Source: an uncultured Lachnospiraceae bacterium (lineage in GTDB: Bacteria > Bacillota > Clostridia > Lachnospirales > Lachnospiraceae). Taken from it: a DNA stretch of 64,000 bases. Shown in pieces: positions 38,314 through 47,277 of the stretch. The position numbers were made by a program, and so were the translations under genes. The number at the start of each line of letters is the position of its first letter. The stretch's first letter is position 1. The notes below the pieces were generated by a model, which was given only the letters and a program-made list of their open reading frames with translations, was not told the origin of the DNA and did not search any database. The stretch spans positions 39,141-103,140 of the forward strand of contig CAJULA010000003.1 of the NCBI GenBank assembly GCA_910587155.1. The letters run 5' to 3'.

Positions 38314-39030
38314 ATGGCAGAGATGGAGCAGAAAAAGAGGATCGCTGTGATTACTGCCAGAGGAGGCAGCAAACGGATTCCGCACAAGAATATCAGGCCT
38401 TTTTGCGGCAGGCCGATTCTCGCATATTCCATAGAGGCGGCTCTGGGGAGCGGCCTGTTTGAGGAAGTGATGGTATCTACGGATGATGATAAGATTGCCG
38501 GAGCAGCAGAGGCGGCCGGGGCAAGGGTGCCTTTCCTGCGCAGCAGCGAGACGGCCGGGGATTTTGCCACAACGGCAGATGTATTGCTGGAGGTATTGAA
38601 AGAATATGAAAAGCTGGGACAGCACTTTGACGTGCTTTGCTGTCTCTATCCCACGGCGCCTTTTGTTACGCCAAAGAAGCTGCAGCAGGCTCTGGCCCTG
38701 CTAATGGAGCGGGATGCGGACAGTGTGGTGCCGGTGGTACGGTATTCTTTTCCGCCGCAGCGTGCTTTTGTGATTCGGGACGGGCTGACGGTGATGAAAT
38801 ATCCCGAGCACGCCCGGAGCCGTTCGCAGGATCTGGAGCCGTATTTCCATGACTGCGGACAGTTTTATATGCTGCGCACAGAGCGGTTTTTACAGTCCGG
38901 GCAGATTTTTACGGAACATACCGTGTCTTTGGAAATGCCGGAGACGCAGGTGCAGGATATCGACAATGAGACGGACTGGGAGCTGGCAGAGCTGAAGTAC
39001 CAGATGATGAAAAGGGGTGTGGACGGATGA
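38314..39030 (+). CDS. pseF: CMP-pseudaminic acid cytidylyltransferase
   Basis: This 238-aa enzyme activates pseudaminic acid with CTP to CMP-Pse, the last step of the pathway. The N-terminal ITARGGSKRIPHKNIRPFCG (about 13-32) is the CMP-nonulosonate synthase signature, and the C-terminal QVQDIDNETDWELAELKY is typical. It starts 3 nt after pseC and overlaps pseI by ATGA. The alternative NeuA/LegF reading is disfavoured because the neighbours are the Pse set. Confidence 0.93.
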   Translation: MAEMEQKKRIAVITARGGSKRIPHKNIRPFCGRPILAYSIEAALGSGLFEEVMVSTDDDKIAGAAEAAGARVPFLRSSETAGDFATTADVLLEVLKEYEKLGQHFDVLCCLYPTAPFVTPKKLQQALALLMERDADSVVPVVRYSFPPQRAFVIRDGLTVMKYPEHARSRSQDLEPYFHDCGQFYMLRTERFLQSGQIFTEHTVSLEMPETQVQDIDNETDWELAELKYQMMKRGVDG

Positions 39031-40112
39031 AAGAAACGGCCAGGGAGGGCACGATCCGCATTGGTGAGAGAGTGATCGGAAGCGGTGAGCCTGTTTATAT
39101 CATAGCGGAGATGTCGGCAAATCATGCGGGCAGTCTGGCCCATGCAAAGGAGATCATTCATGCGGCCAGGGAATCCGGAGCTGACTGCGTGAAAATTCAG
39201 ACCTATACGGCGGACACGATGACGATTGACTGCCGGAATCCATATTTCAATATTACGGAGGGCACCTGGAAGGGTGAGAATCTCTATGGCCTGTATCAGA
39301 AGGCATATACCCCGTGGGAATGGCAGGCGGAGCTGAAAGAAGAGGCGCACAAAGCAGGGATCGATTTTTTTTCCACGCCGTTTGACCATACGTCTGTGGA
39401 TTTTCTGGAAAGCATCGGCATGGAATTTTATAAGATTGCCTCGTTTGAGTTGGTGGATATCCCACTGATCCGATATGTGGCCTCCAAAGGCAGACCGATT
39501 ATTATGTCAACCGGCATGGGTACGCTGGAGGAGATCAGGGAAGCGGTGGAAGCAGTGCGTGATGAGGGAAACGATCAGCTTGCCCTGCTGCGCTGTGCCA
39601 GCGCATATCCTGCCGTTTCAGATGACATGAATCTGGCGGCCATGGCTGCGCTGGGAGAGATGTTTCATCTTCCTGTGGGGCTGTCCGATCATTCCATGGG
39701 CAGTGTGGGAGCCGTGGCGGCGGTGGCGCTGGGCGGCTGTATCATAGAGAAGCATTTCTGTCTCGACCGGAAGATTAAAAATCCGGATTCTTCTTTTTCC
39801 ATGCAGCCGGAGGAGTTTGCGTCCATGGTGAGAGATGTGCGGGCGGCACAGCGCAGTATTGGCAGTGTGTCTTTCGGAGCCGGCAAGGGCGAGGAGGGCA
39901 ATCTGGCTTTCCGGCGTTCCCTCTTTGTGGTGCGGGATATCCGGGCCGGGGAGCAGCTGACGAAAGAGAATATCCGTATTATCCGTCCGGCGGCCGGACT
40001 GGCGCCCAAATATTACGATCAGGTGCTGGGAAAGTATGCGGCGACGGACCTGAAAAGAGGAACCCCGCTTCGGTGGGAGATGGTGCGGGAAAGGGAAGAA
40101 GGGCAGCGGTAA
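39027..40112 (+). CDS. pseI: Pseudaminic acid synthase
   Basis: This 361-aa enzyme condenses phosphoenolpyruvate with 2,4-diacetamido-2,4,6-trideoxy-L-altrose to give pseudaminic acid. The NeuB-type TIM barrel has IIAEMSANHAGSLAHAK (25-41), DCVKIQTYTADTMT and GLSDHSMGSVGAVAAVALG. A C-terminal SAF (antifreeze-like) domain (about 300-355) begins RSLFVVRDIRAGEQLTKENI. The length matches PseI/NeuB. It overlaps pseF by 4 nt and precedes the PseH fusion. Confidence 0.94.
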   Translation: MKETAREGTIRIGERVIGSGEPVYIIAEMSANHAGSLAHAKEIIHAARESGADCVKIQTYTADTMTIDCRNPYFNITEGTWKGENLYGLYQKAYTPWEWQAELKEEAHKAGIDFFSTPFDHTSVDFLESIGMEFYKIASFELVDIPLIRYVASKGRPIIMSTGMGTLEEIREAVEAVRDEGNDQLALLRCASAYPAVSDDMNLAAMAALGEMFHLPVGLSDHSMGSVGAVAAVALGGCIIEKHFCLDRKIKNPDSSFSMQPEEFASMVRDVRAAQRSIGSVSFGAGKGEEGNLAFRRSLFVVRDIRAGEQLTKENIRIIRPAAGLAPKYYDQVLGKYAATDLKRGTPLRWEMVREREEGQR

Positions 40113-40135
40113 AACGCAGACAAATGGAGAGGAAT

Positions 40136-41326
40136 ATGAAGCGTGTGCATATAAGGGAAGCGGGAACCGCAGACGGAGAGCTGCTGTTTGCCTGGGCGAA
40201 CGATATGGATGTAAGGCGCAATGCGTTTTCACAACATGAGATAAGCTGGGAGGAACATACTGCCTGGCTCAAAGGAAAGCTGGCGGCTGTGGGCTGTTAT
40301 ATTCTGATCGGATTTATCTATGAAGAGGATATGGAAGAGCGGCCGATCGGACAGGTGCGCTTTGACATAGATAATACCACCGCGGAGATTGACTACTCGG
40401 TGGAGGCAAGGCTGCGGGGGCAGGGATATGGAACGGCGCTGCTGGAAGCGGCGCTCGCGTGGATGCAGGATGAGAGAAGGCAGGCAGGAGAGAAAATCAG
40501 CCGGTTTACCGCGCTTGTAAAACGGAGCAATCCGGCTTCGGGACGCGTGTTTGAAAAGTGCAGGTTTCTGAAGTCGGAAGAAGAGGATTGTCTTGTATAT
40601 GAGAAAGCATTTACATATGCAGACAGGCAGCGTCCTTCCGTGGTGATCTGTACACACAAATCGTGGAATGTGACATATGCCGGGGAACTGGCAGAGCGGT
40701 ATCAGGGCGAATATGATATCCTTGTCATTACGGAGAAAGAGGAACTCACACCCGGGCGTCTGCAGGAGGCAGCTCCGCAGTATGTATTCTTTCCGCACTG
40801 GTCTTATGTGATACCGAGGGAGATTTACGAAGCCTTTCCGTGTGTGGTCTTTCATATGACGGATCTGCCGTACGGGCGGGGCGGCAGTCCGCTGCAGAAC
40901 CTGATCGTCAGAGGTCACACGCACACGAAACTGTCTGCGCTGCGGGTGACCAAAGGGATGGATACCGGAGATATTTATGGGAAAGAGGATCTGGATCTGC
41001 AGGGAACGGCAGAGGAGATTTTGCGGCGCGCCTCGGGCATCATTTTTTCCAAAATGATTCCGTTTATTCTGGAATATAATCCAAAACCGGTGCCGCAGAG
41101 CGGCGAAGTGGTGGAATTCAGGCGCAGGAAGCCGGAAGATGGCAGGCTACTGCCGGATATGGATGAAAAAACGATCTATGACAGGATCCGTATGCTGGAC
41201 GGGGAGGGATATCCCAACGCTTTTGTGGAACTGGGCGGATATACCCTGCGCTTTCACAATGCGGTGTATCAGGACGGCGAAGTGAGCGCGCAGGTGAGAT
41301 TTGAAAAGAGGACGGAGCAGAAATGA
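40136..41326 (+). CDS. pseH: PseH N-acyltransferase fused to a formyltransferase-like domain
   Basis: This 396-aa two-domain protein starts with a GNAT domain (about 1-160) with the acetyl-CoA loop RGQGYGTALL (94-103) and the family end NPASGRVFEKCRF, as in PseH, which acylates the C4 amine of the PseC product. Residues about 167-396 resemble methionyl-tRNA/sugar N-formyltransferases: H240 in FHMTDLPYGRGGSP, D276 in KGMDTGDIY, and a C-terminal IYDRIRMLDGEGYPNAFVEL subdomain. The Asn normally two residues before the catalytic His is V238 here. Free-standing PseH is about 160-200 aa, so this is a fusion. It may place acetyl and formyl groups on the two amines. The ATG at 40136 has GGAG(AGGA) upstream; a longer ORF would overlap pseI. 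Confidence 0.85.
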   Translation: MKRVHIREAGTADGELLFAWANDMDVRRNAFSQHEISWEEHTAWLKGKLAAVGCYILIGFIYEEDMEERPIGQVRFDIDNTTAEIDYSVEARLRGQGYGTALLEAALAWMQDERRQAGEKISRFTALVKRSNPASGRVFEKCRFLKSEEEDCLVYEKAFTYADRQRPSVVICTHKSWNVTYAGELAERYQGEYDILVITEKEELTPGRLQEAAPQYVFFPHWSYVIPREIYEAFPCVVFHMTDLPYGRGGSPLQNLIVRGHTHTKLSALRVTKGMDTGDIYGKEDLDLQGTAEEILRRASGIIFSKMIPFILEYNPKPVPQSGEVVEFRRRKPEDGRLLPDMDEKTIYDRIRMLDGEGYPNAFVELGGYTLRFHNAVYQDGEVSAQVRFEKRTEQK

Positions 41327-42009
41327 AGATACTGATCGTAGCGGCGCATCCGGATGATGAGATACTTGGTGTCGGCGGCACAGCGGCCAGACATGTGGAA
41401 AACGGAGATGACGTCTATGCACTGATTCTGGGGGAGGGACAGACTTCCCGTTTTGACAGAAGAGAGGACGCGGGGGCGGAGATTGTCGGACGGCTTCATG
41501 ATAATACCCGTCAGGCGGCAGCGGTGCTGGGGATACGGCAGGTGTTTTTTGAAGACTTCCCGGATAACCGGTTCGACAGTGTGGCTCTTTTGGATATCGT
41601 CAAGGCGGTGGAACGCAGAGTCCGGGAGCTTGCCCCGCAGATCGTCTATACCCATCACGCCGGTGATCTGAACGTGGATCATCAACGGACTTACCAGGCG
41701 GTGCTGACGGCCACCAGGCCCATGGAAGGACAGCCGGTAAAGGAAATCTATGCCTTTGAGACGGTCTCTTCCACGGAATGGAACTTTGCCTATGGTGATG
41801 CGCAGTTTTCTCCCAATGTGTTTGTGAAACTGACAAACGGGCAGTTTATAAAAAAGCGAGAGGCCATGGAGGCTTATCAGACGGAATTGTGCCGCTACCC
41901 CCATCCCCGTTCTCTGGAGATGCTGGAAGCCGTGGCCAGACGGTGGGGCGGTGTGAGCGGCGGATATTATGTGGAGGCGTTTGAGGCGGTGCGGATACTG
42001 CGGGAGTGA
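41323..42009 (+). CDS. PIG-L/LmbE-family N-deacetylase
   Basis: This 228-aa zinc hydrolase has VAAHPDDEILGVGG (6-19), in which H9, D11 and D12 supply zinc ligands and base, and HHAGDLNVDHQRTYQA (about 111-126) supplies the later histidine. The family removes acetyl groups from N-acetyl sugars. It overlaps the PseH-formyltransferase gene by ATGA and comes before pseG, so it is embedded in the pse pathway. It probably acts on a Pse intermediate or product, perhaps exposing an amine for formylation. A similar protein with changed active-site residues is at 63083. Confidence 0.88.
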   Translation: MKILIVAAHPDDEILGVGGTAARHVENGDDVYALILGEGQTSRFDRREDAGAEIVGRLHDNTRQAAAVLGIRQVFFEDFPDNRFDSVALLDIVKAVERRVRELAPQIVYTHHAGDLNVDHQRTYQAVLTATRPMEGQPVKEIYAFETVSSTEWNFAYGDAQFSPNVFVKLTNGQFIKKREAMEAYQTELCRYPHPRSLEMLEAVARRWGGVSGGYYVEAFEAVRILRE

Positions 42010-42038
42010 GCATGACCGCCGGGAAGGGAGTAAAAGGG

Positions 42039-43103
42039 ATGCGTGTCATCATTCGTGCGGACGGGAATGTACAGATTGCCATGGGGCATATCATGCGCTG
42101 CCTTTCCATAGCGGATGCCCTGCGGGCTCTGGGGGCGGATGTTGTGTTTGTCACGGCAGGTAATGAGAGCCGCGGTCTTTTGCAGACAAGGGGGTATGAG
42201 GCTGTCGTGCTCGGTACTTCTTATTCTGCTATGGAGTCGGAGCTGGGCGGTTTTTCTGCATATTTCAGGCAACATCCGGCAGAACTGATCCTGGTTGACA
42301 GCTATTTTGTCACCCGTGGCTATATGGAAGTGCTGCGCACATGGGCAAGAACGGCCTGGCTGGATGATCTGGGGGAGCCGGTTCATCCGGTGGATATTCT
42401 GATCAATTATAATATTTATGCAAAAGAAATGTCGTACAGGGAACGTTATGCGAAAAGCGGTGCAGCGCTGCCGGGGCAGCTCCTTCTGGGCTGTGAGTAT
42501 GCGCCGTTGCGGGAGGCGTTCGGGCAGGGACGAAGGAGTGTCTGTCGGGATGCGGTACAGGATGTGCTGATTACCACGGGCGGGGGAGATGCGCAAAATG
42601 CGGTCGGCGCCCTGTGCGGCAGGATCGCAGAGGAAATCAAAACAGGCCTGCATCGGGGAATACGATATCATGTGATATGCGGCCCTTTTTCAGAAAAGAG
42701 GGAAGAACTGCGGGCGCTGGCAGCTTTGTATCCCGTGTTTCGGATTCATGAAAACGTGACAGATATGTGGGAACTGATGGAGCAATGTGACATTGCCGTC
42801 AGTGCGGCCGGTTCCACCATGTATGAGCTGTGCAGTATGCGCCTGCCTGCGGTGTGCTTTTATTTCGCGGAAAATCAGCGCAGGATGGCGGAATATTTTG
42901 ACCGCTTTACGGAGATTAAAAGTGCGGGGAATATCGCGCAGAACCGGGAAGCGGTGCTTACGGCACTGCTGGGGCGTCTGACACAGCTGGAGGAGGACGG
43001 GCAGCTTCGCCGGCGTATTCGGGAGCAGATGGAAACACTGACAGACGGGCGTGGGGCGTGGCGGATTGCAGAGAGGCTGCTTGCGGCAGAGGACGGAAGA
43101 TGA
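42039..43103 (+). CDS. pseG: UDP-2,4-diacetamido-2,4,6-trideoxy-L-altrose hydrolase
   Basis: This 354-aa GT-B-fold hydrolase removes UDP from the PseH product to give the sugar used by PseI. The N-terminus MRVIIRADGNVQIAMGHIMR places the histidine at position 17, the catalytic residue of Campylobacter PseG. The C-terminal half has VLITTGGGDAQN and VSAAGSTMYELCSMRLPAV for UDP binding. I chose the ATG at 42039, 8 nt after GGGAAGGGAG, over GTG/ATG starts at 42006/42012 that add a non-conserved leader. It ends the recognisable pse set and overlaps the acyltransferase gene. Confidence 0.92.
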   Translation: MRVIIRADGNVQIAMGHIMRCLSIADALRALGADVVFVTAGNESRGLLQTRGYEAVVLGTSYSAMESELGGFSAYFRQHPAELILVDSYFVTRGYMEVLRTWARTAWLDDLGEPVHPVDILINYNIYAKEMSYRERYAKSGAALPGQLLLGCEYAPLREAFGQGRRSVCRDAVQDVLITTGGGDAQNAVGALCGRIAEEIKTGLHRGIRYHVICGPFSEKREELRALAALYPVFRIHENVTDMWELMEQCDIAVSAAGSTMYELCSMRLPAVCFYFAENQRRMAEYFDRFTEIKSAGNIAQNREAVLTALLGRLTQLEEDGQLRRRIREQMETLTDGRGAWRIAERLLAAEDGR

Positions 43104-44179
43104 AAAAGAGACAGGCAGGTTTCGAATTACTGCGTATTGTGGCGATGTTGATGATCATTACCCTGCATTATCTGGACAAGGGAGGCATATTGCCAGGGCT
43201 TACATCGCAGCCTCATACCGCCGGCTTTTTGGCCTGGGGGCTGGAAGCGCTGTGTGTGTCCGCCGTTAATGTCTATGTATTGATCAGTGCCTGGTTTCTG
43301 GCAGAAAGTGACTACAGACCGGGGAAAGCGGTAAAACTGTGGGCAGAGGTATTTTTTTACTCTGTCGGTATCGCGGCCATTCTGGTTATGACAGGTGTCA
43401 TAGCACCGGGAGAGCTGGACATATACCGGGTGATGAACTATGTGTTTCCCGTTGTGGAAGAACATTACTGGTTTGTCACGGCATATCTGCTGATGTATCT
43501 GTTTGCGCCGCTGATGAATGACACCCTGCGGAAACTGCCGCGAAAAACATACAGACAGGGGCTTGTGCTTCTTATCCTGCTGCTCTCAGTCAGCAGCAGT
43601 ATTTTGCCGGTGAGACTGCCGATTGACAGACTGGGATATGATGCGCTGTGGTTTCTGTGTCTGTATCTGGTGGGGGCTTACCTTCGCTACTATGGCTTTG
43701 GGGAGAAGCACAGCGGGAAAAAGGGAACCTGTGCGCTTGCCCTGGCGGGATATTTTGTGAGCAGTGCGCTTATATATGCAAGCCTGTTGTGCGTATATGT
43801 GTTTTATCTGCGCACGGGCAGTCTGGGAGAGTTTATCAACAGGCAATATCAGTATAACAGCATATTATGTCTGTCTGCCTCGGTGTTTCTTTTCTGGGCT
43901 TTCAGGAATAGTAAGATTCCCGAAGGGAGGGCGGCAAATATCATATGCCGTGTGGCATCGGCTTCTTTTGGCGTCTATCTGATCCATGAGCATATGGAAA
44001 TCCGCTACCTTTGGCCGGTATGGCTGGGGGCAGGCAAATATGCGGAAACGCCGTGGTTTTTGCTGCACTGGGCGGTGAGTATCCTTCTTGTGTACGGCGT
44101 CTGTATGGCAATTGATTTTGTCAGGCAGGCGGCGGTCGGATGGATCCGCGGGAGGAAGGACAGCGCACGCGGGGCCTGA
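43100..44179 (+). CDS. Acyltransferase family 3 membrane protein
   Basis: This 359-aa protein has about 10 helices. The N-terminal FELLRIVAMLMIITLHYLDKGG (about 8-29) carries the R/H pair typical of acyltransferase-3 enzymes (OatA, WecH, Oac). VEEHYWFVTAYLLMYLFAPLMN and the late ASASFGVYLIHEHMEI are also family marks. Such proteins O-acetylate surface polysaccharides. The start overlaps pseG by ATGA, so O-acetylation of the nonulosonate or a neighbouring sugar is likely. Confidence 0.87.
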   Translation: MKKRQAGFELLRIVAMLMIITLHYLDKGGILPGLTSQPHTAGFLAWGLEALCVSAVNVYVLISAWFLAESDYRPGKAVKLWAEVFFYSVGIAAILVMTGVIAPGELDIYRVMNYVFPVVEEHYWFVTAYLLMYLFAPLMNDTLRKLPRKTYRQGLVLLILLLSVSSSILPVRLPIDRLGYDALWFLCLYLVGAYLRYYGFGEKHSGKKGTCALALAGYFVSSALIYASLLCVYVFYLRTGSLGEFINRQYQYNSILCLSASVFLFWAFRNSKIPEGRAANIICRVASASFGVYLIHEHMEIRYLWPVWLGAGKYAETPWFLLHWAVSILLVYGVCMAIDFVRQAAVGWIRGRKDSARGA

Positions 44180-44209
44180 CGGAAAACGGAATACGGTAAA
44201 GGAAATGTT

Positions 44210-45901
44210 ATGACAGACAAATTCAGGATATCTATGAAAAAATATATAGCGCCGTTGCTTCTGCTGCTCCTTCCACTGCGGCATATCACACAGGGCATTG
44301 ACATCAGCGATACCGGCTATAATCTGGCCTGCTTTCGCTGGTTTGGAGAACGGGACGGCATGTGGGTCTATGTCACATATCTGGCGAATGTGGTGGGACA
44401 TATGTTCACCCGGCTGCCGTTCGGGGATACTATGGCAGGTATGAATTTGTACTGTTCGCTGGTAGTCAGTCTGACGGCTCTGCTGGCCTGGTATTTTCTG
44501 AAGGATAAACTGCCATTTGCCCTGGTACTGGCCGGCGAGGTGCTTGCCATTTTTCTTTGCTGGTGTCCTCATGTGATTCTCTATAATTATCTGACCTATC
44601 TGGGACTGACAGCGGGCACCATTCTTTTATATGGCGGGATCAGAAGCGGGAAAAAGAGATTGTTTGTGTCGGCGGGGTTTCTGCTGGGGCTGGGTGTGGG
44701 CACCCGTTTTTCCAATCTGACTCATATGGCGCTGATTCTGGCTTTGTGGTATCACAGCTTTCTTGAAAAAAAAGACTGGAAAAAGACCATAAGGGATACC
44801 TTATGGTGCATCCTTGGTTATGCGGCAGGACTGGTGGTCTATCTGCTGATGATATGGCTGCAGTACGGTCTGTCAGGCTATTTTAGTATGCTTTTCGGCC
44901 TCCGGGAGATGTCGGGAGGAGATGGCAGCGGCTATTCGATGGGAGAAATGATTGTCGGCGCTTTTGTCGATTATGCGGGCAGTATGCGGTGGGGGATTTT
45001 GTTTTTGGCGTATGGTCTGGCCGGTATGCTCTTGTTCCGGGTGCGGAAGGGACAGTATGACATTGCAAAACGGATCCTTTTTCTGGCAGGTCTGGCAGTA
45101 TTGATACGCCTGGTATACGGGCGGGGTATGTTCGGGTTTGATTATCACACGTATTTCTCCATCTTCTGGTGGGTGAGTCTGTTCAATACGGCGGCACTTG
45201 TATGCAGCATAGCCGCTCTCTTTTCAGACAATATCAGTCAGGAAGAAAAGGTACTGGCCATGTTAGTGCTGATCACAATCCTGATCCTGCCGCTTGGCAG
45301 CAATAACCGATCCTATCCCGTGATCAATGATCTGTTCCTGATCGGGCCGGTGACCTTATATTTTATAGGCAGATTTGTGCCCCACAGCTTTCCCTTACGC
45401 AGTGTTTTTGCCGCCTGCCTGCTGGCTCTGGCCGTGCAGAGCGTGGGCTTTGGCATGGTTTTTGTGTTCCGGGACGGCAGCTTAGAGGAAAAAAGGGATA
45501 CAAAAGTGGAAAATAATGGTATACTGAAAGGAATGTATACTACCAGGGCCAATGCACAGGCACTGACGGAGATTACCGCCTTCTGGCAGGAGACATTTCC
45601 TGACGGGAAATCGGTAATCCTTTACGGCGATATACCGGGACTCTCCTATCTGCTGGATGCCCCGTCGGCCATCACCAGTACCTGGGCCAACCTGGAATCC
45701 TACAATATGACATTCTGGCAGCGGGATTTCGGCGAAGTGGAGAAGCAGATGGAGCGGACAAGGCCCATAGTCATACGGGGCCGGGACTACGCTACCGTCG
45801 GCGCCTCCGATGCCGAAAAAAACACATACCTGGACAACTTCCTGGACAGATACGGATACCGGGAAATTTTTAAAAACGAAAAAGTAATCATCTATGATTA
45901 G
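44210..45901 (+). CDS. Polytopic membrane protein, GT-C-like
   Basis: This 563-aa protein has about 11-12 helices (residues 10-420) and a C-terminal extracytoplasmic domain (about 430-563). The first loop, QGIDISDTGYNLACFRWFGE (about 28-47), has closely spaced acidic residues, like the first-loop metal/donor site of GT-C glycosyltransferases. LGVGTRFSNLTHMALILALW fits the helix pattern. No better family match comes to mind. A 106-bp tandem repeat begins 5 bp after its stop. It could take sugars from a polyprenyl-phosphate donor made by the GtrB-like enzymes. Confidence 0.55.
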   Translation: MTDKFRISMKKYIAPLLLLLLPLRHITQGIDISDTGYNLACFRWFGERDGMWVYVTYLANVVGHMFTRLPFGDTMAGMNLYCSLVVSLTALLAWYFLKDKLPFALVLAGEVLAIFLCWCPHVILYNYLTYLGLTAGTILLYGGIRSGKKRLFVSAGFLLGLGVGTRFSNLTHMALILALWYHSFLEKKDWKKTIRDTLWCILGYAAGLVVYLLMIWLQYGLSGYFSMLFGLREMSGGDGSGYSMGEMIVGAFVDYAGSMRWGILFLAYGLAGMLLFRVRKGQYDIAKRILFLAGLAVLIRLVYGRGMFGFDYHTYFSIFWWVSLFNTAALVCSIAALFSDNISQEEKVLAMLVLITILILPLGSNNRSYPVINDLFLIGPVTLYFIGRFVPHSFPLRSVFAACLLALAVQSVGFGMVFVFRDGSLEEKRDTKVENNGILKGMYTTRANAQALTEITAFWQETFPDGKSVILYGDIPGLSYLLDAPSAITSTWANLESYNMTFWQRDFGEVEKQMERTRPIVIRGRDYATVGASDAEKNTYLDNFLDRYGYREIFKNEKVIIYD

Positions 45902-45906
45902 AAACA

Positions 45907-46130
45907 GCGGAACTATAAGACAGCGGAATTGCGTACGGCGCCCGAAAGGATTTTACAGCCGCGCAAGCGGATGGAAAAACCTTTCAGAGGAAGGGGCGGC
46001 GGAAGGAAGGACGCGGAACTATAAGACAGCGGAATTCCGTACGGCGCCCGAAAGGATTTTACAGCCGCGCAAGCGGATGGAAAAACCTTTCAGAGGAAGG
46101 GGCGGCGGAAGGAAGGACGCGGAACTATAA
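45907..46130 (+). repeat. Tandem 106-bp repeat (two full copies plus 12 nt) encoding a GNRA hairpin
   Basis: Copies at 45907-46012 and 46013-46118 differ by one base (near 45931 G versus 46037 C). A third copy begins at 46119 and stops after 12 nt. The unit is not a multiple of three and lies outside genes. Each copy holds a near-symmetrical hairpin (45944-45985, 46050-46091): GAAAGG/CCTTTC, TTTT/AAAA, then CCGC/GCGG closed by a GCAA tetraloop, with three mismatches. It lies between the GT-C-like gene and the wecE-like gene. Confidence 0.92.
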
Positions 46131-46146
46131 ATAGGAGGATAACATT

Positions 46147-47277
46147 ATGATCGTATTTAACGTCCCCCCCTACACGGGCAGGGAACTGCATTATATCAGT
46201 GAGGCGGTTGAGGCGCAGAAGATTTGCGGTGACGGTGCCTTTACAAAAAGGTGCAATGAGTGGATCGAGCAGCGCACCGACACGAAGAAATGTCTGCTGA
46301 CCACCTCCTGTACCCATGCCACTGAGCTGGCGGCGCTGCTGGCGCAGGTGGGGCCGGGGGATGAGGTGATCATGCCTTCCTTTACGTTTGTCTCGACGGC
46401 GGATGCCTTTGTCCTCAGAGGGGCGGTGCCGGTCTTTGTGGATATCCGGCCGGATACGATGAACCTGGATGAGACGTTGATTGAGGCTGCCGTGACAGAG
46501 CGGACGAAGGCCATCGTCCCTGTGCACTATGCAGGAGTGGCTTGTGAGATGGATACGATTATGGATATTGCAAGGCGTCACCATCTGCTTGTGATCGAGG
46601 ATGCCGCACAGGCAATTATGTCAACCTATAAAGGGAAAGCACTGGGCACGATCGGCGATTTCGGAGCGTTCAGTTTCCATGAGACAAAGAATTACAGTAT
46701 GGGCGAGGGCGGCGCACTTTTGATTCAGGATGAAAAATATGTGGAGGAGGCGGAGATCCTGCGGGAAAAGGGAACCAACCGCAGTAAGTTCTTCCGGGGG
46801 CAGATTGACAAATATACGTGGGTCAATTACGGCTCCTCCTATCTGCCCAGCGATATGAATGCCGCGTATCTGTGGGCACAGCTTGAGATGGCGGATGAGA
46901 TCAATGCGCACCGGCTGGCTCTGTGGGAGCAGTATTATGAGCAGCTTATGCCGCTTAAGGAGCGCGGCCTGCTGGAATTACCCGTGATCCCCGAGGGGTG
47001 TGTGCATAATGCCCATATGTTTTATATCAAGGCCAAAGATCTTGAAGAGCGTACCAGACTGCTGGCTTTTTTGAAGGAAAACGATATCCTGTCGGTGTTT
47101 CATTATATTCCGCTTCATACGGCGCCGGCCGGAGAGCGGTTTGGCAGATTCCATGGCGAGGATCGGTTTACCACCAGGGAAAGTGAACGGCTGTGCCGGC
47201 TTCCGATGTTTTACAGACTGACGGCAGAAGAAGTTTCCTATATTACGGGAAAAGTGAAGGAGTTTTATCACCTATGA
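46147..47277 (+). CDS. wecE: dTDP-4-amino-4,6-dideoxygalactose transaminase, WecE-like
   Basis: This 376-aa PLP aminotransferase of the DegT family is strikingly close to E. coli WecE along its length: MIVFNVPPYTGRELHYI, EVIMPSFTFVSTADAFVLRG, TYKGKALGTIGDFGAFSFHE, EKGTNRSKFFRGQIDKYTW and VFHYIPLHTAPAGERFG. The PLP lysine is K181 in FHETKNY. WecE makes dTDP-Fuc4N from dTDP-4-keto-6-deoxyglucose. The genes making that precursor (rmlA, rmlB) are not in this window. An N-acetyltransferase candidate lies at 49113. An AGGAGG site precedes the ATG. Confidence 0.9.
   Translation: MIVFNVPPYTGRELHYISEAVEAQKICGDGAFTKRCNEWIEQRTDTKKCLLTTSCTHATELAALLAQVGPGDEVIMPSFTFVSTADAFVLRGAVPVFVDIRPDTMNLDETLIEAAVTERTKAIVPVHYAGVACEMDTIMDIARRHHLLVIEDAAQAIMSTYKGKALGTIGDFGAFSFHETKNYSMGEGGALLIQDEKYVEEAEILREKGTNRSKFFRGQIDKYTWVNYGSSYLPSDMNAAYLWAQLEMADEINAHRLALWEQYYEQLMPLKERGLLELPVIPEGCVHNAHMFYIKAKDLEERTRLLAFLKENDILSVFHYIPLHTAPAGERFGRFHGEDRFTTRESERLCRLPMFYRLTAEEVSYITGKVKEFYHL

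Noticed and set aside
45894..46130. 78-codon ORF across the tandem repeat
   Set aside because: The repeat unit is 106 bp, so successive copies are read in different frames. No conserved product.
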